Assembly (NCBI GenBank): GCA_963723965.1
Contig: CAVRSV010000001.1
Coordinates: 310,001-374,000 of the forward strand
Reading direction: 5' to 3'
Origin: JARRKC01 sp963723965
Lineage (GTDB): Bacteria; Acidobacteriota; UBA6911; RPQK01; JAPXNP01
Length of the DNA stretch: 64,000 nucleotides
A model generated the notes under the pieces. That model did no database searches. It had not been told where the DNA came from and saw nothing but the letters and a program-made list of their open reading frames with translations. Positions 8,857 through 17,947 of the stretch are shown here, piece by piece. The number at the start of each line of letters is the position of its first letter. The first letter of the stretch is position 1. The position numbers and the translations under genes were made by a program.

Positions 8857-10188
8857 ATGAGAATCGGCTATCTGCTCGAACAGGAAGAGGACATCCGGCG
8901 GCCACCCTTCAACGGTCCGGCGAATCACATCCGTCAGGTCGTGCGACACCTGAACGGGCGGGGCCACGGCGTGACGGTGCTCTTTCGCTCGCAGGACCGC
9001 CTGTGGGTCACGGAGGATCTGAAGGGATTCGAGCCCGTCACCGTGCGCAAGACGGACCTCGGCTGGCAGCGAACCCTGGAGGGCGGGTGCCGCAGAATCC
9101 AGGCCACCCTCGGGTTGCCGTACCTGGGCTACTTCGAAAGTCGCCGATTCGCCTGGGCCTGCCACCAGGTTCTCAGCGACTGCGACCTGTTCTACGAGAG
9201 GTTTTCCTGGATGCACTACGGAGGACTGCTGGCCGCCCGGCGCCAGGGCGTCCCCTGGATCCTCGAGTACAACGGCGATCCACTGGCCGACCTGGAGGCG
9301 CAGGGGATTGCGCCGACCGGGGTACAGCTTCCCGTGGCGCGTCGAATTATGCGCAGGGTCCTGGAACGCGCCGATCACGTCATCGCCACCGGGGCAGGTT
9401 GGCAGAGGAACTGCATCGAACACTGGCACGTTGCCCCGGAAAGATCCAGTGTGGTCGAAAACGGTACGGAGTTACTGGGGCTTCTGAACAGAAACGATCT
9501 GCGTTCGTTTCGAGATGGATCCGACGGTCCACCGGAGACGACCGTGGTCTATCTGGGCGGCTTCTATCCGTGGCACGGGATCGACAAGCTGCTCGACGCG
9601 ACGGCCTTGCTGATCAAGCAGGGTGTCCGGCTTCGGCTGAATCTGATTGGATCCGGCCGAGGGGAGACCGAGTCCCGGGACCACGCCCGCCGACTTGGCC
9701 TGGAAGGTATTGTGCACTTCCTGGGTCGCCTGACTGCCGAGCAGTATGCCCCCCTGCTGGCTTCGGCGGATGTCGGTGTCTCGCCTTACTGTGGCTGGCC
9801 CGAGTATTCGGGCCTGAAGATCTTCGATTACAAAGCCGCCGGTCTGGCCTGCGTGGCGTCCGGTGAAAACGGGGACCCCTCCACGTTGCGGCACGGGGAG
9901 ACCGGCTGGATCGTGCCACCCTGCAGTGAGGCCGGCCTGGCCGAGGCGCTGGCGCTGCTTGCCCGGGATGTCGATCTTCGCCGTCGACTCGGCCGGGCCG
10001 CCCGGCAGGATGCTGAACGGCGGAACGACTGGACACAGACCGCCAGGAATCTGGAAGCAGTCTTTCACCGAGTGACCGGAGGTCGGGGAGTCGGGGCGGT
10101 CCGGGGCCGAAAGACGGCAGGAGGGGGAATGACGAGGCTGACCTCCACACCCGAGCTTCAGCAAAGTCATCCCACGGTAAGGCGCTGA
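8857..10188 (+). CDS. family 4 glycosyltransferase (GT-B fold)
   Basis: A 443-residue glycosyltransferase. The N-terminal domain begins MRIGYLLEQEEDIRRPPFNG and has GPANHIRQVVRHL, the usual opening of GT4 enzymes. The C-terminal domain has VVYLGGFYPWHGIDKLLDA, LIGSGRGE and the ADVGVSPYCGWPEYSGLKIFD stretch with the nucleotide-sugar-binding Glu region. It is a retaining transferase that extends the glycan in the cytoplasm. ATG 8857 was chosen; the TTG at 8842 overlaps the previous gene and is too close to its GAGG. The last ~35 residues are low-complexity and unlike the family. Confidence 0.9.
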   Translation: MRIGYLLEQEEDIRRPPFNGPANHIRQVVRHLNGRGHGVTVLFRSQDRLWVTEDLKGFEPVTVRKTDLGWQRTLEGGCRRIQATLGLPYLGYFESRRFAWACHQVLSDCDLFYERFSWMHYGGLLAARRQGVPWILEYNGDPLADLEAQGIAPTGVQLPVARRIMRRVLERADHVIATGAGWQRNCIEHWHVAPERSSVVENGTELLGLLNRNDLRSFRDGSDGPPETTVVYLGGFYPWHGIDKLLDATALLIKQGVRLRLNLIGSGRGETESRDHARRLGLEGIVHFLGRLTAEQYAPLLASADVGVSPYCGWPEYSGLKIFDYKAAGLACVASGENGDPSTLRHGETGWIVPPCSEAGLAEALALLARDVDLRRRLGRAARQDAERRNDWTQTARNLEAVFHRVTGGRGVGAVRGRKTAGGGMTRLTSTPELQQSHPTVRR

Positions 10189-10190
10189 CG

Positions 10191-11045
10191 ATGAGTGAAT
10201 CCGCGACCATTTCCATTTATTCGCCCTCGTCGCAGATGCGGACGCCGATCCTGTTGCTGCGTTCCATCTGGAAGGGAATTCGGGAGTCTCGAGAGCTGTC
10301 CTGGCGTCTGTTCCTGCGCGACCTGTCGGCCCAGTACAGGCAGAGTATCTTCGGTGTTCTGTGGGCATTTGCCCCTCCCATCGTCACCGGATTGATCTTT
10401 ATCGCCCTTCGCTCGAGCAGCGTCGTGAACCTGGGCGAAACCGACATCCCCTATCCCGTCTTCGCCCTCGTAGGAACGATGCTCTGGCAGCTCTTCACGG
10501 ACAGCCTGAACGCGCCGCTGAAGTCCGCCACGGCCGCTAAGCCACTCATGGCCAAGGTCAGTTTCCCTCACGAAGCCCTGATCGTCTCGGCCTTCTTCAT
10601 GTCCATGTTCAACTTCCTGGTCAAATCGCTCCTGATCCTGGCGATTCTGCTCATCTTCGGCATGGCTCCGCACTGGACCCTTCTGGCGGCTCCCGCAGTC
10701 ATGTTGCTGTTGATTCTGCTCGGCATCACCATCGGTCTCCTCATCACCCCGATCGGAATGCTCTACACCGACGTCGCCAGCGCGCTGCCCATCGTGACTC
10801 AGCTGCTCTTCTTCCTGACACCGGTCGTCTATCCGCCGCCCACTTCCTTTCCCTTCTCGCTGCTGGCCACCGTCAACGTGGTCAGCCCGCTGTTGATCGC
10901 CTCGCGGGATCTGATTACGAAGGGGACGATCACGAACCTGCTGCCCGCCCTGATCGTTGGTGTGGCGGTGCTGTGCGGACTGCTGGTGGCCGCCGTCATC
11001 TATCGCGTGGCGGTCCCCATCATCGTGGAACGGATCAGCGCCTGA
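10191..11045 (+). CDS. ABC-2 polysaccharide exporter permease (Wzm/TagG-like)
   Basis: A 284-residue permease with six predicted membrane segments. The cytoplasmic N-terminal helix (LSWRLFLRDLSAQYRQSIFG) carries the RDL-x-RY-like pattern typical of O-antigen and teichoic-acid exporters. It pairs with the ATPase at 11045, whose start overlaps this stop by one base (TGATG). Together they should move a lipid-linked glycan across the inner membrane. This implies an ABC-dependent route, and no Wzx flippase or Wzy polymerase is visible in the window. Confidence 0.92.
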   Translation: MSESATISIYSPSSQMRTPILLLRSIWKGIRESRELSWRLFLRDLSAQYRQSIFGVLWAFAPPIVTGLIFIALRSSSVVNLGETDIPYPVFALVGTMLWQLFTDSLNAPLKSATAAKPLMAKVSFPHEALIVSAFFMSMFNFLVKSLLILAILLIFGMAPHWTLLAAPAVMLLLILLGITIGLLITPIGMLYTDVASALPIVTQLLFFLTPVVYPPPTSFPFSLLATVNVVSPLLIASRDLITKGTITNLLPALIVGVAVLCGLLVAAVIYRVAVPIIVERISA

Positions 11046-12313
11046 TGGCCCACACACTGGTACATGTCGACAACCTGGGCAAGAAGTTCTGCCGGAACCT
11101 GAAGAAATCCCTCTGGTACGGCGTCCGGGACCTGGGTGCGGAGTTGATCGGCCGTGGGACCGATCGGAGCGCCCTGCGCAAGGACGAATTCTGGGCGCTG
11201 CGCGATGTTTCGATGAGCCTGGAGCGGGGAGAGACGCTCGGTCTGATCGGACACAACGGTGCAGGCAAGACCACACTGTTGCGGCTCTTGACCGGTCTGA
11301 TTCGACCGGATGAAGGCTGCATCCGTATCGGCGGGCGCATTCAGTCGCTGATCGCCCTCGGCGCCGGCTTCAACCCGGTGCTGACCGGCCGTGAGAATGT
11401 CTATGTGAACGCTGCAATCCTGGGGATGTCGAAGGCGGAGACCGATCGGAGATTCGAGGAGATCGTCGATTTTGCCGGGATCGAGGAGTTCATCGACATG
11501 CCGGTCCAGAGCTACAGTTCGGGCATGGTGGTCCGGCTGGGCTTCTCGATCGCCGCTCATCTGGAACCCGAAATCCTGCTCGTGGACGAGGTCCTGGCCG
11601 TCGGAGATCTGGCCTTCAAGACGAAGTGTCAACTGCGCATCCAGGAACTGCGCAGAAGCGGCGTGGCCATCGTTCTCGTCTCGCACAATCTGCACACCAT
11701 CAGCCACGTCTGCTCGCGGGCCATGACCTTTGAAAAGGGTCGGATGATCTACGAAGGAGACCCTGAAACGGCCATCGACCAGTATCGGCTTTCGTTGCTC
11801 AAACGTGGCGAAGATCCCGGAAGCTCCCGGGGAGGGACCGGGGAGATCAAGGTTTTGGGGTTTGAAGTCCTGGACCAGTGGAGCGCGCCGGCCGACGGAT
11901 TCGGCGTGGGCGATCACGTGAAGCTCCGGGTGCACTACGAGGCGCTGGAACCCGTCGAGGATCCGGTCTTCAATGTCACGATCCACGTCTTCAACGGTGA
12001 ACAGGTCACGGGTTTCCGGACCGACGTCGATGGCTTTCAGGTTGGTGTCCTCTCCGGCAAGGGGCACATCGACATCGTGATCCCGGAACTGAACCTGCTG
12101 CCCAATGCCTATGCCATGGATGTGGTGATCTTCCATAAGGATGGGTTCACCTTCTACGATCGGGTCAACAAGGTCGGCTTTCTGAAGATCGTCGGCGGCC
12201 TCAACATCAACGGGATCTCATTCCTGCCCCATCGCTATCAGTTGGAAGCAGGGGCCGACGGCTGCTCGGATGATGCGGTCGATGAATGGGGCGGGCGGCA
12301 GGAGGTCCTATGA
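11045..12313 (+). CDS. ABC transporter ATPase with C-terminal carbohydrate-binding domain (Wzt-like)
   Basis: A 422-residue protein. The nucleotide-binding domain has Walker A GHNGAGKTT (69-77), signature YSSGM (157-161) and Walker B ILLVDE (177-182), followed by the H-loop LVSHN. Residues ~270-420 form a beta-rich domain (IKVLGFEVLDQWSAPADGF ... VFNVTIHVFNG) matching the Wzt C-terminal module that recognises the non-reducing end of the exported glycan. Such a domain often binds a terminal modification, which here could be one of the acyl, sulfate or halogenated groups encoded nearby (inference). It is translationally coupled to the permease, and its stop overlaps the next gene by 4 bp. Confidence 0.93.
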   Translation: MAHTLVHVDNLGKKFCRNLKKSLWYGVRDLGAELIGRGTDRSALRKDEFWALRDVSMSLERGETLGLIGHNGAGKTTLLRLLTGLIRPDEGCIRIGGRIQSLIALGAGFNPVLTGRENVYVNAAILGMSKAETDRRFEEIVDFAGIEEFIDMPVQSYSSGMVVRLGFSIAAHLEPEILLVDEVLAVGDLAFKTKCQLRIQELRRSGVAIVLVSHNLHTISHVCSRAMTFEKGRMIYEGDPETAIDQYRLSLLKRGEDPGSSRGGTGEIKVLGFEVLDQWSAPADGFGVGDHVKLRVHYEALEPVEDPVFNVTIHVFNGEQVTGFRTDVDGFQVGVLSGKGHIDIVIPELNLLPNAYAMDVVIFHKDGFTFYDRVNKVGFLKIVGGLNINGISFLPHRYQLEAGADGCSDDAVDEWGGRQEVL

Positions 12314-13573
12314 ATCAGGAGCCGATCTTCATCGTCGGGGTGCAGCGTTCGGGCACGACGCTGCTGGCGGCGATGATGTCAGCCCACAGCCGGCTCAGTT
12401 GCGGTCCCGAGACCCACTTCTTCCGCCGGCTGGCGGAGAGCGACTGGCAGTCGCTGTGTCGGCCGGAAGGGTGGCCGACCCGGGCGGTGGAGTTTCTCTG
12501 CTCGATCCGGCATTCAGGTTTCGAGGGCTGTGCCGGCCGACTTCTGCTGGAGAAGTACGAACTGGAGCGGGACCAGATTTCTGATTTCCTCAGATCCCGG
12601 GAACCCTCCATCCCCTGCATCCTGGCCGCTGTCACGGAGCCGTTCATGTCGCGTAGCGGGAAGGAGCGATGGATCGAGAAGACCCCGGATCACATTGAGT
12701 ACCTCGGAGCCATCCGCTCCCACTTTCCCGGTTCCCCGATCATCCGGATCGTCCGGGATCCCAGGGACGTGGCCCTCTCCCTCATGCAGGTTCCCTGGGG
12801 GGCTCGTTCCGTGCTCGAGGGGCTGCTCTTCTGGAGGGATCGTGACGACGCCAGCGAACGGTTCTTCGAGACGGATCCGCTGTCCTGTTCGTTGCGCTTC
12901 GAAGATCTCGTCGCGGATCCCGAAACGACGCTGCGCCGGCTTTGTCCGTTCATCGGGGAGGAGTACGAGGCTGGAATGCTCGACACCTCCAAGGCGGGTC
13001 GGCTCGTGAACAGCCGGAACGCACCCTGGAAGGCCAAGGCCAGCCAGTCCCTCGATCCCAGGAGAGTCGCGGCCTGGCGCGGCGCCCTGTCGCCTGAGGA
13101 CAACCGCCTGGCGGAGGCGATCCTGGGTGACCGACTCGACCGGCATGGGTATCCCCGGATGGAAGGGTTCTCGACGTTCGGTGAAATCTATCCGGATGCT
13201 CGAACCGCCGTGGCCTTCGCGGGCCGGCCTGACTCCCGTTGCGGGATCCGGCATCCGATTCTGGAAAGCCACGCCAGGCGAGCGAGCGACGGCCCGCGTC
13301 TTCGTCGGGGAGCCCGAGCAGAATCACTGGCTCCGCCCGGGGCGCCTTGCCAGGCTGGGCGCGACGGCCCGCCTGTCCGCCCGGATCCTGAGCAGCAGAA
13401 TCCTGCGTCGGCCACTGTTCTGGGTCCCGGGCCTGGAATCTGTTGCGTGGTCGGGCTACTGCTCGGCTTGGCTGCAGCTCCTGCTGAGTCCCTACCGGGT
13501 GAGGCCGGATGGCCCGCGCCCGGTTTCGGGCGGAGCTGCCCTGACAACATCGGCTGCCGAGACATCTCAATGA
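12310..13573 (+). CDS. sulfotransferase with a probable frameshift near 13.2 kb
   Basis: The N-terminal ~300 residues are a clear PAPS sulfotransferase: FIVGVQRSGTTLLAAMM (5'-phosphosulfate loop, residues 9-17), WIEKTPDH, and IIRIVRDPRDVALSLM (3'-phosphate site). The start is ATG 12310, preceded by GGAGG. Near 13205-13290 the coding signal (G/C-ending codons, protein-like composition) moves to the next frame, which continues as RVFVGEPEQNHW ... LQLLLSPYRVRPDG. It ends at TGA 13571-13573, overlapping the next ATG by 4 bp, as at other junctions in this operon. The span is 1264 bp, one base over a multiple of three, which fits a one-base insertion. Read naively, the original frame runs on into the downstream glycosyltransferase and gives a false fusion. 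Confidence 0.78.
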
Positions 13574-14652
13574 CGAAACCGATGCCCCTGGTCAGTGTCA
13601 TGATGCCCGCCTACAACGCGGGAAGGTACCTCGGCGGTGCCATCCAGAGCGTTCTCGGTCAGACGTATCGGGAACTCGAACTGATCGTAGTCGACGACGG
13701 GTCGACCGATGAGACGCCGGAAATCGTGTCGCGCTTCCAGGATGCGAGAGTCGTCTATGTCCGGCAAGAGAATCAGGGTGAAGCCGGGGCGCGGAACACA
13801 GCACTGGAGCACGTCCGGGGTGAATATCTGGCTTTTCTCGACGCTGATGACGAGCATCTGCCCGACCACATTTCTCGAACGGTCGAATACCTCGAGAGAT
13901 TTCGGGAACGGGATGCTGTCTACACGGACGGCTATTACATCGATCGGGAAGGGCGCCGCCTCGGCGCACTTTCGGAAAACCGGAGAGGACCCTTCGAGGG
14001 GAGGATCTTCGATGAAGTTGTCCGCGCCTCCGACGTCTTCGGTCCGCCGATCTGCGTCGTGCTCCGAACGGAACTGGTGAAGCAGGCCGGGCTCCGTTTC
14101 GACACCCGCATCGTCATCGGACCCGACTGGGACTTCCTCGTCCGGGTGGCCGATCTGGCACAGTTCGGCTACCTGGAGGACAAGACCTGTCTCTATCGTC
14201 TACACGAGACGAACATCTCGGTGCAAGTGGAGCGGGAACGCCGCTATGGATACCTCAGGCTGTGCCGGGAGAACGCCATCCAAATGCCCAGCTTCGCCGC
14301 CTGCGCGGAAGACGTCAAGGCGGCAGTCTTCTATGACCTGATGGTGGAGCTTTCCGACGGCCAGTACGATCGCCGACTGGACATCACTCGCCGGCCCCCG
14401 TTCAAGGGACTCGCGCCTTCGACGCGTGCCTGGCTGTTCCGCATGATCGCGGGCAAGGCCATCCTCGATGGGGCCGAGGATCGTATCGTTCAACACTGTC
14501 TCGAGATGAGTCGCACCCTCCTTCCGTCGGACTGGAAGGGACGATTGTTGACGACCGCCTATCGACTCCACCCCGGGATCTCGAAGGCCCTACTGCGGAT
14601 CAAGCGGTCTCGCCAAGAGGTCGGAGCCCGGGCTTCGGCCGGCAGATCATGA
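13570..14652 (+). CDS. family 2 glycosyltransferase
   Basis: A 360-residue GT-A enzyme. Key stretches are LVSVMMPAYNAGRYL, LIVVDDGSTDETPE, the GEAGARNTAL segment and the metal-binding FLDADDEHLPDH. IGPDWDFLVRVADLAQFGYL is the acceptor/catalytic region. The C-terminal ~110 residues are helical and basic. It resembles the GT2 at 6964 but is not a close copy. ATG 13570 overlaps the preceding sulfotransferase stop (ATGA). No strong Shine-Dalgarno is visible, so it probably relies on coupling. It should add a sugar to the same glycan as the neighbouring transferases. Confidence 0.87.
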   Translation: MTKPMPLVSVMMPAYNAGRYLGGAIQSVLGQTYRELELIVVDDGSTDETPEIVSRFQDARVVYVRQENQGEAGARNTALEHVRGEYLAFLDADDEHLPDHISRTVEYLERFRERDAVYTDGYYIDREGRRLGALSENRRGPFEGRIFDEVVRASDVFGPPICVVLRTELVKQAGLRFDTRIVIGPDWDFLVRVADLAQFGYLEDKTCLYRLHETNISVQVERERRYGYLRLCRENAIQMPSFAACAEDVKAAVFYDLMVELSDGQYDRRLDITRRPPFKGLAPSTRAWLFRMIAGKAILDGAEDRIVQHCLEMSRTLLPSDWKGRLLTTAYRLHPGISKALLRIKRSRQEVGARASAGRS

Positions 14653-14692
14653 CTGCCTAATCCCCCATTCCCAATCAAGGAGCCCACAGCCC

Positions 14693-16198
14693 ATGCTGAG
14701 CATCCCTGCAAAGACTCAAGTTCTCGTTATCGGAGCCGGTCCCGGAGGCTCGACCGCTTCCACCCTGTTGGCCCGGCAGGGCTTCGATGTGACCGCCCTG
14801 GAGGCTTCGATTTTCCCTCGCTACCACGTCGGCGAGTCGCTTCTGCCCTCGGTGCTGCAGATCTTCGACCTCCTGGGGGCCCGCGAGAAACTGGATTCAG
14901 CCGGATTTCAACGCAAACAGGGAGCCTTCCTGCAGTGGGGCGAGGAAGAATGGCCACTGAACTTCGGCGAGTTGAGCGAACAGCATACCTATGCCTACCA
15001 GGTGCGGCGCGCCGACTTCGACCAGTTCCTTCTGGAGCACGCCCGCAGCCAGGGCGTGCGGGCTTTTGAAGGAATCGAGGTCTGCGGGCTCCGGTTCGAT
15101 GGAGAACGACCGGTCGCCGCGACCTGGCGCGTCAGAGCTTCACGCAACGGAGATCGGCCGCAAGAGGGCGAAATCCGTTTCGACTACCTGATCGACGCCT
15201 CCGGCCGCAACGGTGTGATCTCCAACCAGCACCTGCGCAACCGCCGCTATCACACAGTGTTCCAGAACGTGGCTCTGTGGGGGTACTGGCAGAACACTCG
15301 AAGGCTTCCGGGAGAGCGGCAGGGTGACATCGCCGTGGGATCGATCCCTTACGGCTGGTTGTGGGGGATTCCGCTGAGCGACGGCACCATGAGCGTGGGT
15401 GCGGTCATGCACCGGGATGCCCTGAAAAGCCGCCGAGGGGACGGATTGAAGGAAACACTCCTCGAAGCAATCGATCACTCCCCTCTCCTCAAGGATCTGC
15501 TGGAACCGGGGGAGCTCATTTCCGAGATCTACACGGAAACGGACTATTCCTACGCTGCCGATCGCTTCTGTGGCCCGGGCTATGGCCTGGTCGGGGACGC
15601 TGCCTGCTTCCTCGATCCCCTGCTCTCCAGCGGCGTTCACCTGGCGATGTTCAGCGCGATGCTCCTTTCGGCCGGCCTGGTCACGGTCCGTGCCGGTGAA
15701 ATCGACGAATCGCAGATGATGTCGTTCTACGAGAAGAGCTATCGACAGGCCTATCTGCGCTTCCTGGTTTTTCTCTCGGCTTTTTACGACGTCGGACGCG
15801 GGAAGGACTCCTACTTCTGGGAGGCCCAGCGCTTGACCCGCGAAGACGTCAGCAAGCAGGATCTGAAACTTGCGTTCCTCAGGTTGGTGACCGGTCTGCG
15901 CGATCTGTCCGACGCCCAGAGCGACACCCATCACTTCGTCCTTCACGAGATGACCCGCCGCATCGATGAGAACCTCAGGTACCGGCAGGATAAAGCGGAG
16001 CTGGCCTCGTTGAAGGGCGATCGGAAAGACGCCGCGGAACGGAACGCCGAATTCTTCTCATCCGTCGAAGGCATCTTCTCTCTCAACGAGGAGGAGGCCG
16101 TCGACGGGCTGTACGTTGTGAGCCATCCGCGGTTAAAGCTGGCCCGAACTCCCGTTCGGTCTTGCACCGGGCCCGGGCAACCGGAAGAGACGCTATGA
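14693..16198 (+). CDS. flavin-dependent halogenase (phenol/pyrrole type)
   Basis: A 501-residue FAD protein. It has the Rossmann motif VIGAGPGGS (12-20), FPRYHVGESLLPS, and the halogenase signature W-x-W-x-I-P as GWLWGIPLS (W222, W224, I226, P227). Lys75 in GFQRKQGAFLQWG sits where halogenases carry the lysine that holds HOCl. GYGLVGDAACFLDPLLSSG is the second FAD contact. Family members chlorinate or brominate phenols, pyrroles or alkyl-activated substrates, often bound to a carrier protein, which the nearby ACPs could supply (inference). An AAGGAG precedes ATG 14693. The stop overlaps the next start (ATGA). Related reductase-like enzymes lack the WxWxIP motif, so halogenation is favoured. 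Confidence 0.85.
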   Translation: MLSIPAKTQVLVIGAGPGGSTASTLLARQGFDVTALEASIFPRYHVGESLLPSVLQIFDLLGAREKLDSAGFQRKQGAFLQWGEEEWPLNFGELSEQHTYAYQVRRADFDQFLLEHARSQGVRAFEGIEVCGLRFDGERPVAATWRVRASRNGDRPQEGEIRFDYLIDASGRNGVISNQHLRNRRYHTVFQNVALWGYWQNTRRLPGERQGDIAVGSIPYGWLWGIPLSDGTMSVGAVMHRDALKSRRGDGLKETLLEAIDHSPLLKDLLEPGELISEIYTETDYSYAADRFCGPGYGLVGDAACFLDPLLSSGVHLAMFSAMLLSAGLVTVRAGEIDESQMMSFYEKSYRQAYLRFLVFLSAFYDVGRGKDSYFWEAQRLTREDVSKQDLKLAFLRLVTGLRDLSDAQSDTHHFVLHEMTRRIDENLRYRQDKAELASLKGDRKDAAERNAEFFSSVEGIFSLNEEEAVDGLYVVSHPRLKLARTPVRSCTGPGQPEETL

Positions 16199-17763
16199 AA
16201 GGACAGGGGGAGATGGAGAAATTGCTTGACTACCTGATCATCGGTGCCGGCCCCGCCGGCTTGCAGCTCGGGTATCTATTCGCAGGGAGGGGGCGGGATT
16301 ATCTCATTCTCGAACGGTCCAGCGAACCGGGCGCCTTCTTCAAAACCTTTCCCCGCCACGGCAAACTGATTTCGATCAACAAGGTGCACACAGGGACGGA
16401 ACATCCTCAGATGAACCTGCGCTGGGACTGGAATTCCCTGCTCTGCGACAGCGACGACCTGCTGTTCCGAAATTACAGTCGGAAGTACTTCCCCGACAGC
16501 CGGGACCTCGTACGCTACTGCCGGGATTTTGCCGATCACTATCGCCTCAAGATCCGGTACGAAGCGCCGGTCGAGTCCGTGACGAGAGTCGAGGAAGGAT
16601 TCCGAGTCAGGGTCGGGACGGGCGAAGAATTCCGGACCCGATGTCTCCTCATCGCAACCGGGCTCAGCCGGCCGCGAGTCCCTGACTTTCCGGGCGTCGA
16701 ATTCTGCCAGAGCTACGTCGACCACGACATCGACCCCGAGAGTTATGTCAACCAGCGGGTCCTCATCGTGGGGAAGGGCAACTCCGCATTCGAAACGGCC
16801 GACAATCTGATCGAGGCCGCATCCGCGATCCACATCCTGAGCCCGGAGTCCGTCAGGATGGCCTGGCAGTCCCATTTCGTCGGCCACCTCCGCGCCGTCA
16901 ACAATGATTTTCTGGATACCTATCAGCTGAAATCACAAAACGCCGTGATCGACGCGGAGATCGTGAAGGTGGAACGGCACGAGCAGAGGCTGCTCGTGCA
17001 CATCAAGTACTCTCACGCCATGGGTCAGAGTGCTGCGATTCCTTACGATCATGTCATCCTGTGCACCGGCTTTCGCATGGACACGTCGATCTTCGACGAT
17101 ACGTGCCGACCGAAAATGACGGTGTGGGAGAAGCTCCCCGAGCAGACTCTCGAGTGGGAATCCGCCAATGTCCCGGACCTCTTCTTTGCGGGCACGCTGA
17201 TGCAGGCTTGCGACTACAAGAAGACCATGTCCGGATTCATCCACGGCTTCCGTCACAATCTCGTGAGCCTGGCCAATCTGCTGGAGGAGCGATACTTTGG
17301 AGTCGCGTGGCCGCACGAATCCTTCGAGCCGGAGCCAGAGGCGGTTCTGAAGAAGGTGATCGACCAGGTCAATACGAGCCCCGGCATCTTCCTGCAGCCG
17401 GGCTTCCTTTGTGATGTCCTGGTGACAGAGGATGACCGGGCTCTCTATTTCAGAGACGTCCGCAAGGACTACGTCCTCGGGAAGTGGATCAGCGAACGGG
17501 AGGACCTCTATACGATCAGCCTCGAGTACGGTCACTTCGACGGGGACCCGTTCAGCGTCGAACGGGACCCGAGTCCCGACATGGGCGGAGCGGCAGCATA
17601 CCTGCATCCGGTCATCCGTCACTTCCATTGCGGAGAGCTCGTGGGCGAACATCACGTCAACGATGACCTTGAGAGCCAGTGGTACAAAGACATCTATGTC
17701 CAACCGGCTCGCCTGTTCTTCTGCCGGCAACTGGAGAAGGCAACCGACTCCCTCTCTGCCTGA
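16195..17763 (+). CDS. FOXRED2-like FAD/NAD(P) oxidoreductase
   Basis: A 522-residue two-dinucleotide-binding-domain flavoprotein. The FAD motif is LIIGAGPAGLQLGYL (near residues 14-28), followed by FFKTFPRHGKLISINK and TGTEHPQMNLRWDWNSLL, wording I know from FOXRED2-type proteins. The NAD(P) motif is VLIVGKGNSAFETADNL, and FAGTLMQACDYKKTMSGF is near the second FAD contact. The C-terminal ~130 residues are an extra domain with FDGDPFSVERDPSPD. It overlaps the halogenase by 4 bp, so the two are made together. It may oxidise the halogenase substrate or supply reduced flavin (inference). ATG 16195 has GGAAGAG upstream; ATG 16213 is an alternative. Confidence 0.85.
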   Translation: MKGQGEMEKLLDYLIIGAGPAGLQLGYLFAGRGRDYLILERSSEPGAFFKTFPRHGKLISINKVHTGTEHPQMNLRWDWNSLLCDSDDLLFRNYSRKYFPDSRDLVRYCRDFADHYRLKIRYEAPVESVTRVEEGFRVRVGTGEEFRTRCLLIATGLSRPRVPDFPGVEFCQSYVDHDIDPESYVNQRVLIVGKGNSAFETADNLIEAASAIHILSPESVRMAWQSHFVGHLRAVNNDFLDTYQLKSQNAVIDAEIVKVERHEQRLLVHIKYSHAMGQSAAIPYDHVILCTGFRMDTSIFDDTCRPKMTVWEKLPEQTLEWESANVPDLFFAGTLMQACDYKKTMSGFIHGFRHNLVSLANLLEERYFGVAWPHESFEPEPEAVLKKVIDQVNTSPGIFLQPGFLCDVLVTEDDRALYFRDVRKDYVLGKWISEREDLYTISLEYGHFDGDPFSVERDPSPDMGGAAAYLHPVIRHFHCGELVGEHHVNDDLESQWYKDIYVQPARLFFCRQLEKATDSLSA

Positions 17764-17835
17764 GGCCGGCTCGCCGCTGGCCGGAACGCCCCTGCGCCCC
17801 TGCTCCACGGGAGCGGTGATAGGCTATGTGACAGG

Positions 17836-17861
17836 GGACACAGCGGTCTCGGAATGTGTCC
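17836..17861. promoter_or_regulatory. inverted repeat GGACACA-N12-TGTGTCC
   Basis: Perfect 7-bp arms (17836-17842 and 17855-17861) separated by 12 bp lie in the 184-bp gap after the oxidoreductase stop and 87 bp before the next ATG. It could fold as a weak terminator hairpin, but no T-run follows. It could also be an operator for the gene at 17948. Neither role is proven. Confidence 0.3.
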
Positions 17862-17947
17862 AGCATACTCGGAGAGCCGGCGGGCATTGCTGGCGAATCG
17901 ATGGAGTCGCCGCGGGTTCACGAAGGGTATCAGTAGGGCGAAGTGCT

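Noticed and set aside
12286..14652. 788-residue bifunctional sulfotransferase-glycosyltransferase
   Set aside because: The linker is protein-like only in another frame, which ends with a stop overlapping the glycosyltransferase ATG; two genes plus a frameshift explain it better.
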